64,000 nucleotides of DNA, taken from the NCBI GenBank assembly GCA_938024995.1, contig CALJDU010000002.1, positions 1 to 64,000 on the forward strand, read 5' to 3'. The notes beneath the pieces are model-generated. The model did no database searches, had not been told where the DNA came from, and saw only the letters and a list, made by a program, of their open reading frames with translations. The translations under genes were made by a program, and so were the position numbers. The stretch is from an uncultured bacterium. GTDB taxonomy: Bacteria; Myxococcota_A; Polyangia; Polyangiales; Houyiibacteriaceae. Within the stretch, counting starts at the first letter, position 1. Every line of letters begins with the position of its first letter. This document shows, piece by piece, positions 17,802 to 27,141 of the stretch.

Positions 17802-19250
17802 GTGACAGAACATCTTGATGTGCTCGTGGTGGGCGCTGGGCTCTCTGGGATCGGTGCGGCGTACTACCTGAAAGAACGGTGCCCGGGTCATCGCTTCGCG
17901 ATCCTCGAAGCGCGCCACACGCTCGGCGGCACGTGGGATCTCTTTCGCTATCCCGGCGTGCGGTCTGACTCCGACATGCACACGCTCGGCTTCGCGTTCC
18001 GGCCTTGGGAAGATCAGAAGGCGATCGCTGACGGTCCCGCGATCCTGAAGTACCTCCACGAGACCGCGGCGGAGAACGGGATCGATCAACACATTCGCTA
18101 TCACCGCAAGGTGACCTCGGCGAAGTGGTCGAGCGCGACCAACCGCTGGACGGTGACGGTCTTTCGCTCTGACGAAGATCGCGAAGAAGAGATCACGTGT
18201 TCGTTCCTCTTCATGTGCAGCGGCTACTACGACTACGCCGGCGGACATGCTCCCGACTTCGACGGTCAGGACGACTTCCAGGGCGAGATCGTGCATCCGC
18301 AAAAATGGGCTGACGATGTCGCGTACGAAGGGAAGCGCGTCGTCGTGATCGGTAGCGGCGCGACCGCGATGACGCTTGTTCCTGAGCTGGCGAAGAAGGC
18401 CGCGCACGTCACGATGCTCCAGCGCTCTCCGACCTACGTGGTCAGCAAGCCCGCGGAGGACGCGATCGCGAATCGCCTCCGCAAGCGGCTCCCGGCCAAG
18501 CTCGCCTACGGCATCACGCGCTGGAAGAACGTCGGCATCGGGATGTTTGGCTTCAGCGCGTCGCGTAGGCTCCCCAAGCAAGTCAAGAAGCTCATGATCA
18601 AGGGCGTGCGCGAAGCGCTCGGTCCCGACTACGACGTCGAGAAGCACTTCACGCCGCGCTACAACCCGTGGGACCAGCGCGTCTGCCTCGTCCCGGACGG
18701 CGACCTCTTCAAAGCGATCCGGTCAGGGGACGCGAGCGTCGTCACCGACCACATCGATCGCTTTACGAAGGACGGCATCCTCCTCAAGTCCGGTGAGGAG
18801 CTCCCCGCGGACCTCATCGTCACGGCGACCGGGCTCCGCTTGCTCTTCCTCTCTGGGATGACCGTTCACGTTGACGGCCAAGAGGTAAAGCCGGCGGACA
18901 CGATGACCTACAAGGCGATGATGTTCCGGGACGTCCCGAACATGGCGGTCTCCTTTGGATACACGAACGCCTCGTGGACGCTCAAGTCGGACCTCACTGG
19001 CGAGTATGTCGCGCGACTGCTTGGCCACATGAAGCGCAACCAGTACCTCAGGTGCACGCCGCGGCAGAACGATCCCGACGTCCACGAGATCCCGTTCTTG
19101 GACTTCTCGTCCGGCTACGTCACCCGCGCGAGCGCGAACCTCCCGAAGCAAGGCTCGAAGGTCCCGTGGCGGCTCGACCAGAACTACGCCCTCGACATCC
19201 TCAACCTCCGCTACAGCAAAGTCGACGACGGCATCATGGAGTTCCGCTAG
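17802..19250 (+). CDS. FAD-dependent monooxygenase, Baeyer-Villiger type
   Basis: 482 residues from GTG. It inserts one oxygen atom from O2 into ketones (or oxidises N/S groups) using NADPH and FAD; the substrate is unknown. The FAD Rossmann motif VVGAGLSGIGAAY is at the N-terminus, GGTWDLFRYPGVRSDSDMH follows, then the BVMO fingerprint FQGEIVHPQKWA (FxGxxxHxxxW, with Ala where Pro/Asp is usual). A second Rossmann GSGATAMT (NADPH) is near residue 185. Length is typical. Cytosolic. It is a single gene, convergent with the metallo-hydrolase at 19371. Confidence 0.85.
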   Translation: MTEHLDVLVVGAGLSGIGAAYYLKERCPGHRFAILEARHTLGGTWDLFRYPGVRSDSDMHTLGFAFRPWEDQKAIADGPAILKYLHETAAENGIDQHIRYHRKVTSAKWSSATNRWTVTVFRSDEDREEEITCSFLFMCSGYYDYAGGHAPDFDGQDDFQGEIVHPQKWADDVAYEGKRVVVIGSGATAMTLVPELAKKAAHVTMLQRSPTYVVSKPAEDAIANRLRKRLPAKLAYGITRWKNVGIGMFGFSASRRLPKQVKKLMIKGVREALGPDYDVEKHFTPRYNPWDQRVCLVPDGDLFKAIRSGDASVVTDHIDRFTKDGILLKSGEELPADLIVTATGLRLLFLSGMTVHVDGQEVKPADTMTYKAMMFRDVPNMAVSFGYTNASWTLKSDLTGEYVARLLGHMKRNQYLRCTPRQNDPDVHEIPFLDFSSGYVTRASANLPKQGSKVPWRLDQNYALDILNLRYSKVDDGIMEFR

Positions 19251-19300
19251 CCCCGTTCTCCGCGAGGCAGCAGCTGACTTGCGAACGTCTGCGCAACGGC

Positions 19301-19367
19301 GGTAGTCACTGAGCGCTGAACGTTTGGGTGAATGCGCGAAGCGCAGAGGGTCTCGAAAAAGACCCTC
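19301..19367 (-). repeat. Dispersed intergenic hairpin repeat, copy B
   Basis: Read on the reverse strand: GAGGGTCT-TTTTCG-AGACCCTC (hairpin 1, 19346-19367), then TGCGC-TTC-GCGCA (hairpin 2, 19333-19345), then TTCACCCAAACGTTCAGCG and CTCAGTGACT. It begins three bases beyond the stop of the leftward gene at 19371, so it may also end that transcript. Same modules as at 17543 and 47184. Confidence 0.65.
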
Positions 19368-19370
19368 AGT

Positions 19371-20189
19371 TCAGAGAAGAAAAGTCATCCCCTCGCGACC
19401 CACGATCGCGCTCTCCCACATCGCCACAGCCTCTTCTTCCACGCGACTCATGAAGTCATCGTTGTGAGACGGATCGTGATGGAAGATCACCAGCGTTCCC
19501 ACGTTCGCGGCGCGACAGAGACGAACGCCTTCTTGCCACGTGCTGTGTCCCCAGCCGACGTGGGCCGGGAACTCTTCGTCCGTGTAGGTCGAGTCGTAGA
19601 TGACCATGTCCGCACCTTCGATCAGCGCGAGCACGTTCTTGTCGGGTTCGCCCGGGATGTGCTCCGTGTCGGTCACGTAGCACAGAGACTTCCCGCCGTG
19701 CTCAATCCGGTAGCCCGTGGCGCCATCCGGATGGTTGAGCTTCGCGGTCTTGACCACGACGTCTCCGATCTCCAACACCGAGCCGGCTGGAAAATCATGG
19801 AAGGTCACGTCTGCTCGCAGCGCCTCAAGCGGAACCGGGAACATCGGACGCATCATCTGACCCGCGAGCGCCGCGCGAACTCCACCGGAGTCTGTGAGGT
19901 GCCCCGCGTAGACGCCGAACTTCCACTCTTCGCGGAAGAACGGACCGAAGAACGGAAAGCCGCAGATGTGGTCCCAGTGTGTGTGGGTCAACAGCAACTT
20001 CGCTTCGCGGATGTCGCTCTCGAGCAAGAGATCACCGAGCTCGCGGATCCCGGTTCCAGCGTCGAGGATGAATCGCTCATCGCCCGCGCGAACCTCGATA
20101 CAGCTCGTGTTTCCACCGAACGCGATGTGGCGCGGAGTTGGACACGCGATGCTGCCGCGGACTCCCCAAAGCTTCACCCGAAGACTCAC
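19371..20189 (-). CDS. Metallo-beta-lactamase-fold hydrolase
   Basis: 272 residues. The N-terminus KLWGVRGSIA and GGNTSCIEV are typical of the cAMP-phosphodiesterase/PhnP/RNase Z-like branch of the MBL superfamily. The metal site is HTHWDH (near residue 86), with downstream VTDTEH and GWGHS motifs carrying further His/Asp ligands. It probably cleaves a phosphodiester in the cytoplasm; the substrate is not identifiable from sequence. ATG start. A hairpin repeat lies immediately after the stop. Confidence 0.85.
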   Translation of the reverse strand: MSLRVKLWGVRGSIACPTPRHIAFGGNTSCIEVRAGDERFILDAGTGIRELGDLLLESDIREAKLLLTHTHWDHICGFPFFGPFFREEWKFGVYAGHLTDSGGVRAALAGQMMRPMFPVPLEALRADVTFHDFPAGSVLEIGDVVVKTAKLNHPDGATGYRIEHGGKSLCYVTDTEHIPGEPDKNVLALIEGADMVIYDSTYTDEEFPAHVGWGHSTWQEGVRLCRAANVGTLVIFHHDPSHNDDFMSRVEEEAVAMWESAIVGREGMTFLL

Positions 20190-20260
20190 GAGGTCATCAT
20201 ACCCGGAACATCGGCCGCGTCCCGTTTCTTGCCGATCGAGTGCCGACGGCTCCCAGCCTA

Positions 20261-21115
20261 CTAGAGCGCCGCGAGCCGCTTCCGCACATGATTCGGCATC
20301 GCGAACGCGCCCTTATGGATGTCTCGGCAGTAGTACTTTGTGTGCGCTTCAAGAGCTTCGATCCGGGAAACATCCGCATCTGCGGGAGCGCGGCTGTCGG
20401 AAGCCATGGTCCAGCTCCACTGACCAGATGCGTAGATCGGCACCGGCCCAAAATAGGGATGCACCTGGGCGAAGAGCTCGCGGAGCTTCTGTTGGGTCTC
20501 GACGAAAACGTCTTCAAAGAGAAACACGGTCTCGCTCTGCAAGGCGAAGACGCCTCCTGGCTTCAGCATCCGCTTGCAGCCCTCGTAGAACCTCTTCTCA
20601 AAGAGGACCTCGCCCGGGCCCACTGGATCGGTCCCGTCGAGCAAGACGATGTCGTACTTCTCGTCGTCGCTCTCGCAGACGTACTTGATGCCGTCGTCGA
20701 AGCGAACCTCGAGTCGCGGGTCGTCCCACGCCGTCCCGATCGTCGGGAGATGCTCTTGTGACGCCCGCACCACGAGCTCATCGATCTCGATCATCACGAC
20801 CTTGTCGACGTTGTGCCGCAACACCTCGCGAACCGTTCCGCCATCACCACCGCCGATCACCAGCACCCGCTTCGGATCCGCGTGACACGTCAACGCGGGG
20901 TGAACGAGCATCTCGTGATAAAAGTACTCGTCGCGCTCACTCGTCATGAAGATCTCATCGATCGCCAACACGCGTCCGAAGCGCTTCGTCTCAAAGATCT
21001 CCACCTTTTGGTATTCGGAGCGGCCACTAAAGTGCGTCCGAATCGCCCGGAGCCCGAGTCGGGTGTCGTCTTGGAAGTTTTCGTCGTACCAAAGCCCTGA
21101 CATGGGTCGATGCAT
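20261..21115 (-). CDS. speE: Spermidine synthase (polyamine aminopropyltransferase)
   Basis: 284 residues. It transfers an aminopropyl group from decarboxylated SAM to putrescine. Signature motifs: GGGDGGTVREVLRH (dcSAM-binding glycine-rich loop), EIDELVV, and LLDGTDPVGPGEVLFEKRFY (the catalytic Asp segment, with DGTDP in place of the commoner D-S/T-DP form). Length is typical. Two in-frame ATGs, 21115 and 21103, are possible; the first overlaps the start of the divergent gene. Confidence 0.93.
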   Translation of the reverse strand: MHRPMSGLWYDENFQDDTRLGLRAIRTHFSGRSEYQKVEIFETKRFGRVLAIDEIFMTSERDEYFYHEMLVHPALTCHADPKRVLVIGGGDGGTVREVLRHNVDKVVMIEIDELVVRASQEHLPTIGTAWDDPRLEVRFDDGIKYVCESDDEKYDIVLLDGTDPVGPGEVLFEKRFYEGCKRMLKPGGVFALQSETVFLFEDVFVETQQKLRELFAQVHPYFGPVPIYASGQWSWTMASDSRAPADADVSRIEALEAHTKYYCRDIHKGAFAMPNHVRKRLAAL

Positions 21116-21937
21116 ATCATGAAACGCGCACTGGTCGGATCCACCCGAAGCCCACGCGAGACGACGCGGTGCTCGGTCCTCGTCCTTTGCTTCGCCGCGA
21201 TGGCGATCGCCGGTTGCTCCTGCGAACGCACCGCTTCGCCGAGCGCGACGCCGGCTCCAGAAGCCCCTGTGACCGCGCGGACCATCTCTCCGGTCGTCCG
21301 TGGCGAACGCGTCCCCGGCGGTAGGACCATGCAGGTTCAGCGCTTCTCGTTCGCGATCGATTCCCTCGACCTACGCGCGGTCGACCTGGGCATGACTCGC
21401 GATCTCGTCGGCGCGTTGGGGTCGCGCGGAACGCTCGCGGTCAACGCGGGCTTCTTCACGCCCGAGAACGAAAACGAAGGTCTGCTGGTCGCCGAGGGAC
21501 GCGCGATCACGCCGTGGCTCGAATCGCTCGGTGGTGGCGTGCTCACGATCGAAAACGATCGCGCGCGGCTCGAGGCGGGAGAAGAGTACGCCGCGACCAC
21601 GACGCCGGTGTTCGCCATCCAGAGCAAGCCGCGCCTCATCGTCGACCGCCAGATCAACATCCGCACCGATGACGGTCGCCGCGCAGATCGTACCGCGCTC
21701 TGCATCCCGAGCGGAGGATCGCGTCTCGAGGTGTTCATCGCGCGCGCGAACGACGACTCAGGCGAGGGTCCAACCCTGCAAGAGTTCGCCATCATCTTGG
21801 CGCGGGCAGGCTGCGAACAGGCGCTCAACCTCGACGGCGGCCCCTCGACGGGCGCGGCCTGGCGGGACACAGAAGGGGTGCGAGGCTCGCCGCCCCGCGG
21901 TCCGCTCCGCTACGCGATCGTTTTTGAGCGACGATGA
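21110..21937 (+). CDS. Phosphodiester glycosidase-like (NAGPA/DUF2233) lipoprotein
   Basis: 275 residues from 21110, or 272 from the ATG at 21119. Signal region MKRALVGSTRS... with lipobox AIAGC. The NAGPA-type domain shows NAGFF, a central RTALCIP strand and NLDGGPSTG near the C-terminus, which are the conserved residues of the family that uncaps N-acetylglucosamine-1-phosphodiesters. In bacteria these are exopolysaccharide- or teichoic-type phosphodiester hydrolases; the substrate here is unknown. Head-to-head with speE with no room between the starts. Confidence 0.8.
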   Translation: MHIMKRALVGSTRSPRETTRCSVLVLCFAAMAIAGCSCERTASPSATPAPEAPVTARTISPVVRGERVPGGRTMQVQRFSFAIDSLDLRAVDLGMTRDLVGALGSRGTLAVNAGFFTPENENEGLLVAEGRAITPWLESLGGGVLTIENDRARLEAGEEYAATTTPVFAIQSKPRLIVDRQINIRTDDGRRADRTALCIPSGGSRLEVFIARANDDSGEGPTLQEFAIILARAGCEQALNLDGGPSTGAAWRDTEGVRGSPPRGPLRYAIVFERR

Positions 21938-21990
21938 GGCGAGAGGTTTCGCCCCGCGGAACGTGAACCCTCAATGATCTCGCTACGGGT

Positions 21991-22022
21991 TCCCTCAAAC
22001 CAGCTCGGTGACGCTTGAGGGA
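21991..22022 (+). terminator. Hairpin between the NAGPA-like gene and the next hydrolase
   Basis: TCCCTCAA (21991-21998) and TTGAGGGA (22015-22022) form a perfect 8-bp stem with a 16-base loop, 54 bases after the NAGPA-like stop. There is no T run, so it is a weak terminator candidate. An additional CCCTCAA copy at 21968 could compete for the same partner. Confidence 0.35.
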
Positions 22023-22049
22023 GACGCCTCGCTTTGCGATCCTCCGTTC

Positions 22050-22832
22050 GTGCGCACCGTCATCTTGAGCAGCGGAAGTCAGGGCAACGTCACGCTCGTG
22101 GAAGGCGGCTCGACCCGTTTGCTGATCGACGCCGGCATCTCCGTGCGCGCGGTTCGCGGTCGGATGGGCGCCCTCGGGATGGACGCGGACATCGATGGTG
22201 TCGTGATCACCCACAGTCACTCGGACCACGCCCAACACCTCGCGCGCTACGCCGCGGCGTTCAAGGTGCCGATCACGCTGACCCGACGAACGTACGAAGA
22301 GCTCGAGCTCGCGTCGAAAAGCCTCGACGCGGAGTTCCACTTCATCGAGTCGAGTCAGCTCTTCCGGGTCGGTGACATCGAGGTGGTCACGCTGCCCCTC
22401 CCCCACGACGCGCCACAGATCGCGCTCAAGTTCCGTTGCCGCGGAGACACCGTCGCGCTCGTCACCGACCTCGGGCACGTCCCGAGCGCGCTCCATCCGT
22501 TCCTTCGCGACGTCCGCACGCTCCTCCTCGAGAGCAACCATGACCCCGCGCTCCTCGCGGCCGGGAGCTACCCGCACTGGCTCAAGCGTCGAGTCGGCGG
22601 CACCTTCGGTCACCTGAGCAACGAGCAGGCCGCGGGTGTCCTGCGCAAGCTCTCGCCGACCGTCGAGCGCGTGGTGCTTATGCATCTCTCGGAGAGCAAC
22701 AACTCGGAGGCGCTCGCGTATCGCGTTGCCCGAGCGGCGATCAAACGTCCCCACGTCGAGCTCATGGTGGCGCAGCAAAACTCTCCGATCGTGTTAGACG
22801 ACCGCCCCCCGGCGCAGCTCGCCCTTTTTTGA
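22050..22832 (+). CDS. MBL-fold hydrolase of the YycJ/WalJ type
   Basis: 260 residues from GTG at 22050, where the family normally begins (VRTVILSSGSQGN); an upstream GTG at 22008 would add 14 residues. The metal-binding motif is THSHSDH, followed by VTDLGHVP, LLLESNHDP and GHLSNEQA, all characteristic of the YycJ/WalJ subgroup, a putative nuclease linked to DNA replication or repair in Firmicutes. Cytosolic. It precedes the DUF938 methyltransferase by 16 bases and is probably co-transcribed with it. Confidence 0.82.
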   Translation: MRTVILSSGSQGNVTLVEGGSTRLLIDAGISVRAVRGRMGALGMDADIDGVVITHSHSDHAQHLARYAAAFKVPITLTRRTYEELELASKSLDAEFHFIESSQLFRVGDIEVVTLPLPHDAPQIALKFRCRGDTVALVTDLGHVPSALHPFLRDVRTLLLESNHDPALLAAGSYPHWLKRRVGGTFGHLSNEQAAGVLRKLSPTVERVVLMHLSESNNSEALAYRVARAAIKRPHVELMVAQQNSPIVLDDRPPAQLALF

Positions 22833-22848
22833 GCTGGAGCACTCGGCC

Positions 22849-23454
22849 GTGAAGCAGCGCTCCCCCTCCGCGAGACGAAACCGCGACGCGATCCTCGAGG
22901 TCCTCAAGTTCATCTTCCCGAAGGCGCCCGCGACGATCTTGGAGATCGCGTCCGGCTCCGGCGAACACGTTGTTCACTTCGCCAGTGCGTTTCCGCAGCA
23001 CCACTTCATCGCGACGGATCCATCCATGGTCGCGCGTGCGAGCGTCGAGGCCTGGGTCAGCGAGCTCGCGTTGAGCAGCGTCGAGACGAGGGATCTGGAC
23101 GTGACCGCAGAGTCATGGCCGGTCGACCGCGCGGACGTGGTCCTCTGCATCAACATGATTCACATCGCGCCGTGGCCCGCGACCGAAGGTCTCTTCCGCG
23201 GCGCGCAAAGGACGCTCCCCCTCGAGGCGCCGCTTGTCCTCTATGGTCCCTATCGCGTAGGCGGCAGGCACACTTCGGAGAGCAACGTGAAGTTCGAGTC
23301 ATGGCTCAAAGCGAAAGACCCGCGCTTCGGAGTTCGCAACCTCGATGACGTCGTCGATGTCGCGCAGCGCAACGGGTTCGAACTAGAGCAACGCTTCACG
23401 ATGCCCGCGAACAACTTCACGCTGCTCTTCCGGAAGCTACGCGTGAGCGCCTAG
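22849..23454 (+). CDS. DUF938 family class I SAM-dependent methyltransferase
   Basis: 201 residues, GTG start. Diagnostic for DUF938: the SPSARRNRDAILEVL opening, ILEIASGSGEHV (SAM motif I), CINMIHIAPW, and LYGPYRVGG. The Rossmann methyltransferase fold is clear; the natural substrate of this widespread family is not established. Cytoplasmic. Its stop overlaps the stop of the convergent lipoprotein gene by four bases. Confidence 0.88.
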   Translation: MKQRSPSARRNRDAILEVLKFIFPKAPATILEIASGSGEHVVHFASAFPQHHFIATDPSMVARASVEAWVSELALSSVETRDLDVTAESWPVDRADVVLCINMIHIAPWPATEGLFRGAQRTLPLEAPLVLYGPYRVGGRHTSESNVKFESWLKAKDPRFGVRNLDDVVDVAQRNGFELEQRFTMPANNFTLLFRKLRVSA

Positions 23455-23903
23455 CGATCCAGCTCGCGCTGGTAACGCATGTGGCGCGGGTGATTCGGGT
23501 AGTTCTCGACGAAGCGGCGAATCGTCGCGGTCTTCTCTTCGTCGTTTTGAAGCGCGCGGTGCGCCTCGATCATCATCATCAACGCGCGAGCGCTCTCGGC
23601 CTCGGCGAGTTCTCGAATCACGCAGTCGTTGTACTCCGCGCCGATCGGACAGCCCTGCGCACGGGTGACCGCCGCCTCGGTCCCCATGTCTTGCTGCGTC
23701 CCCATTGGCTCGAGCGCCGCGGCTCGTGCTTCGACTGGTTCTTGTACCGCCGGCGCCTCCGCTCTCGTGGTCTCGATTTGCTGACGGGCCTGCGCGAGCT
23801 GCACCTCGGGTTCCGCCGCTGGCGACGGCGCGGCGCCCTCGGTGCATGAGACCGACCCCAAGAGGAGCGCGAACGCGACTAAGAAGTGTGAAGGGATCCG
23901 CAT
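23451..23903 (-). CDS. Small lipoprotein
   Basis: 150 residues. Signal MRIPSHFLVAFALLLGSVSC with lipobox SVSC. It has an Ala/Glu/Pro-rich linker and a C-terminal helical repeat-like segment (ALMMMIEAHRALQNDEEKTATIRRFVENYPNH) that resembles one TPR/Sel1-like unit. Two further Cys (CPIGAEYNDC) may form a disulfide. No catalytic motif. Likely an envelope protein of unknown role. Confidence 0.7.
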   Translation of the reverse strand: MRIPSHFLVAFALLLGSVSCTEGAAPSPAAEPEVQLAQARQQIETTRAEAPAVQEPVEARAAALEPMGTQQDMGTEAAVTRAQGCPIGAEYNDCVIRELAEAESARALMMMIEAHRALQNDEEKTATIRRFVENYPNHPRHMRYQRELDR

Positions 23904-23988
23904 CTCGTTTTCCTTCGCGCTCAGTGACTCTGGGCGGTCTGCCCCGCGAGCAACATCATCCCATAGAAGAGAACACCGGAAAACGAGC

Positions 23989-24020
23989 GACGGGCGATCC
24001 TCTGTTGAGGACCGCCCGTC
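23989..24020 (-). terminator. Intrinsic terminator after the EF-G paralogue
   Basis: A 14-bp stem with one G-U pair on the leftward RNA (GACGGGCGGTCCTC / GAGGATCGCCCGTC), with a 4-base loop, starts six bases after the stop at 24027. GCTCGTTTTC follows. A strong hairpin with a modest U tract. Confidence 0.65.
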
Positions 24021-24026
24021 AGTCAG

Positions 24027-26102
24027 TCAGCGAATGCTCTCGAGCACTGGGGTCGTGAGCTCTTTGGGGACCACGCCATAAGCGTCAAAGCGCATCGCGT
24101 GCGAACCGCGACCGTGAGACATCGAGGAGAGCGCGCCAGCGTAGCCAAAGGTCTCCGCCAACGGGACACGGGCGCGAACCACGCGCGTGCCGCCGCGATC
24201 TTCAAGGTCTTCGATCTGTCCGCGTCGTCGAGAGAGGTCACCGAGCACATCACCGACGTGCGCTTCCGGAACCGTGACCTCCACGTTCATGTTCGGCTCA
24301 AGCAAGACGGGCGCGGCGAGCGCGCACGCTTCGCGCAAAGCGCGGGAAGCGGCGACCTCGAAGGCCATCTGACTGGAGTCGTTTTGGTGCTCAGCGCCAT
24401 CGACCAAGGCGACCTTGAGATCGACGAGCGGGAAGCCACCAAGCGGTCCACGGTCCATGGCTCGCTCGATCCCCGCGCGCGCGGCGCTGATGTTGGGCGC
24501 CGAGATGGCGCCGCCCTTGATCCGGTCCTCGAAGACGAGTCCCGAACCAGGCTCACTGGGACCGAGCTCGATCACGACCTCCGCGAACATGCCCGGTCCT
24601 CCGGTTTGCTTCTTGAGCCGAAGCGTATGTCGAACCTCCGCGCTCACCGTCTCGCGATACGCGATCTTCGGCTTACCCATCGCGAGGGTCACGCCGAAGT
24701 CGGTCCGAAGCCGGTCCACGCTCACCGCGAGATGAAGCTGACCCCGTCCACCCAAGAGAGACTGGCCGGTTTCATCATCCGTCTCGAGACGGAGCGAGGG
24801 ATCTTGAGAGAGGAGCTTCGCGAGAGCCGCGCCCATTCGGTCACGGTCATCGCGGGTCTTTGCAGCGAGCGCGACGCGGACAACCGGGTCGGCGCTGACT
24901 GGAGGCTCGAGCGCGAGCGGTTCGTCAGTCGCCGAGAGGGTCTCTCCGGACGCGAAGTCGCCGCCCACGATCGCGCCGATGTCACCCGCGCGAAGGTGGG
25001 TCACGTCTTCGCGCGAGGCCGCCAGCATTCGCACGAGTCGTCCGACCCGAACCGCGCGACCGTCGCGAGAGCGCACGACCTTCTGCCCTTTCTCAAGAGC
25101 TCCAGAGTACACCCGCACAAAGGAGAGCTGCCCAAAGTCGTCATGCGTGATCTTGAAGATGAGAGCGGCGAGCGGAGCGCTCTCGTCACGAAGACGAGCC
25201 GCTTCCTCACCGTCCGCGAGGCGCGTGCCGCGCACCTCTGCGGTCTCGCCCAGCGCCGCTTCATCAGGAGCGGGCAGGAGCTCGACGACCATGTCGAGGA
25301 GCGGTTGAACGCCGCGGTTTTTGTACGCAGAGCCGCCGAGCACCGGCACGAAGAGACCATCGATGGTCCCGCGACGGAGCGCCGCCAGGATGTCCGCGGG
25401 GTTCGCTTCGCCCGTCTCGAGGTACTTCTCCTCAAAGAACGAGCTCGCGTCGGCGCAGGCGTCGATGATCAATTGGCGATGTCGCGTGGCCTCTTCGACG
25501 AGGCTGTCAGGGACCTCCGCGACGTCGAACGACATCCCGTCTTCGTCGCGCCAGTAGAGCGCGCGCATCGTGACGAGATCGACGACGCCGACAAAGTCCG
25601 ACTCAGTCCCGATCGGCAGCGTGAGGAGCACCGGACGCGCGTCGAGGCGATCTGCGATCGCGCGCAACGCGTACCCGATGTCCGCGCCAGCGCGGTCGAG
25701 CTTGTTGATGAAACAGATGCGCGGGACGCCGTAGCGATCCGCTTGGCGCCAGACGACCTCCGTCTGTGGCTCCACGCCAGCGACCGCGTCAAAGACGACG
25801 ACCGCTCCGTCGAGGACGCGCAGAGAACGCTCGACCTCAATATTGAAGTCCGCGTGACCCGGCGTGTCGATCAAGTGAATCGTGTGGTCTCGCCACGCGC
25901 AGTGAACCGCGGCGGACGAGATGGTGATCCCCATCTTCGCTTCTTGAACATGGTGATCGGTGGTCGCGGTTCCGTGATGAACCTCGCCCGTCTTTCGGAT
26001 CTGTCCCGAATAGAACAGGATCCGTTCCGTGAGCGTGGTCTTCCCCGCGTCGACATGCGCGATGATGCCGATGTTTCGAATGCGCTTTTGAGTGCGCGTC
26101 AT
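24027..26102 (-). CDS. Elongation factor G paralogue
   Basis: 691 residues from the ATG at 26102, preceded by GAGGAG nine bases upstream; an upstream GTG-type extension is unlikely. All EF-G domains are present: GTPase motifs [17 protein letters not shown] and NKLDR, then domains II-V ending with the [12 protein letters not shown] region. Switch I reads [14 protein letters not shown] where canonical EF-G has QERERGITITSAA, so this is a divergent paralogue (EF-G2-like) rather than certain housekeeping fusA. No str-operon neighbours (rpsL, rpsG, tuf) are present. Cytoplasmic; it probably acts on the ribosome. Confidence 0.88.
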   Translation of the reverse strand: MTRTQKRIRNIGIIAHVDAGKTTLTERILFYSGQIRKTGEVHHGTATTDHHVQEAKMGITISSAAVHCAWRDHTIHLIDTPGHADFNIEVERSLRVLDGAVVVFDAVAGVEPQTEVVWRQADRYGVPRICFINKLDRAGADIGYALRAIADRLDARPVLLTLPIGTESDFVGVVDLVTMRALYWRDEDGMSFDVAEVPDSLVEEATRHRQLIIDACADASSFFEEKYLETGEANPADILAALRRGTIDGLFVPVLGGSAYKNRGVQPLLDMVVELLPAPDEAALGETAEVRGTRLADGEEAARLRDESAPLAALIFKITHDDFGQLSFVRVYSGALEKGQKVVRSRDGRAVRVGRLVRMLAASREDVTHLRAGDIGAIVGGDFASGETLSATDEPLALEPPVSADPVVRVALAAKTRDDRDRMGAALAKLLSQDPSLRLETDDETGQSLLGGRGQLHLAVSVDRLRTDFGVTLAMGKPKIAYRETVSAEVRHTLRLKKQTGGPGMFAEVVIELGPSEPGSGLVFEDRIKGGAISAPNISAARAGIERAMDRGPLGGFPLVDLKVALVDGAEHQNDSSQMAFEVAASRALREACALAAPVLLEPNMNVEVTVPEAHVGDVLGDLSRRRGQIEDLEDRGGTRVVRARVPLAETFGYAGALSSMSHGRGSHAMRFDAYGVVPKELTTPVLESIR

Positions 26103-26390
26103 TATGTTCGCTCCTCGGGCGCGCCGCTCCTCGCGGACGCACCTCACCAGGTCCGCCCGCGCGAGCTGAGGCTCGGCGAGGCGGACATCCGCCCGCGCGT
26201 GAGTGCGCGAAGCGTGGCGCGCTCAGCTCATCTCAAGGATCGCCCCATGCGACCGCTCAAGAGAGCCGAGCGTTAGCGCGAGACTGGCCAGACACAAAGG
26301 ACGGAGTACCGGGGGGCGATCGCGAAGATCGTCGTGGGCGGCAAGGTTGTTCCTCGGGGAGTCATGATGACCTCGAGGGCACCGTAACCA

Positions 26391-27047
26391 TCAATGGGCC
26401 GGGGGGAACCCCTCAAAGAAGTAGCCTTGGTCCTCGCCATCTTGGAGCACGCGAATCGCGCAGTTCTGAGGGTTGGGTTCACGCTCAAACCACTCCGGCG
26501 AGAAGTGACACCACATCATCACGAACGCCCGGAGCGTGACCCCATGACAGACCACTACGATGTCCTCGATGCCGTGATCCGCCGCGTCGCGCTGAAAGGT
26601 CCCAAACGATTGATGCACCCGCACCGAGACATCGAAGCGGCTCTCTCCCGCCGGCATCCGCGCCCAGAACTTCCCCTCGAACCGGCGGTGCTTGTCGAAC
26701 TGCTCCCATTGCATCGGGAACATCCCCGGGAGCTCCTCCTCCGGGATGCCGTCGAAGAGCCCGAACTGCTGTTCGCAGAGCAGGACGTGTTCACGCTGAT
26801 CAAGGATCACGTCGCCTGCGCTCGCGGCGAGCTCACGGGCGGTCTGGCGGGTGCGCCGATAAGGCGAGTTCCAGAGCCTCACCTTTTTCGGCGACGCGTC
26901 GCTACCGAGAAGCTGGCGGATCCGTTCGCCCGCTTCGCGAGACTGCTGGCGCCCATCGTCGCTGAGCGGGATCGCGTGGTCCGCCATGGCGCGGTGAATC
27001 GTCGGGTCCACGTTGCCCATGGACTGCCCATGCCTCACCAAGATCAC
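26391..27047 (-). CDS. Histidine phosphatase family protein (phosphoglycerate mutase-like)
   Basis: 218 residues. The catalytic RHG motif is right at the N-terminus (MILVRHGQSMGN), with the partner Arg in SPYRRTRQTA, Glu near EQQFGLFDG and the second catalytic His in VVVCHGVTLR. It dephosphorylates a small molecule via a phosphohistidine intermediate; the substrate is unknown. Cytosolic. The 288 bases between it and the EF-G gene (26103-26390) hold no gene I can support. Confidence 0.85.
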   Translation of the reverse strand: MILVRHGQSMGNVDPTIHRAMADHAIPLSDDGRQQSREAGERIRQLLGSDASPKKVRLWNSPYRRTRQTARELAASAGDVILDQREHVLLCEQQFGLFDGIPEEELPGMFPMQWEQFDKHRRFEGKFWARMPAGESRFDVSVRVHQSFGTFQRDAADHGIEDIVVVCHGVTLRAFVMMWCHFSPEWFEREPNPQNCAIRVLQDGEDQGYFFEGFPPAH

Positions 27048-27141
27048 CCGTCGTACTCGTCGCTCTTCCAGTCGGCCCTCCTCTACATCATGACCGCTTT
27101 CTCAAGGACCGACGAGCCGGACGGTCTGCTAAGGTCACCAG

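Noticed and set aside
24099..26276. 725-codon open frame antisense to the EF-G paralogue
   Set aside because: Its product is Arg/Asp/His-rich with no motif and mirrors the high-GC third-position bias of the EF-G gene on the other strand, whose GTPase motifs are unmistakable.
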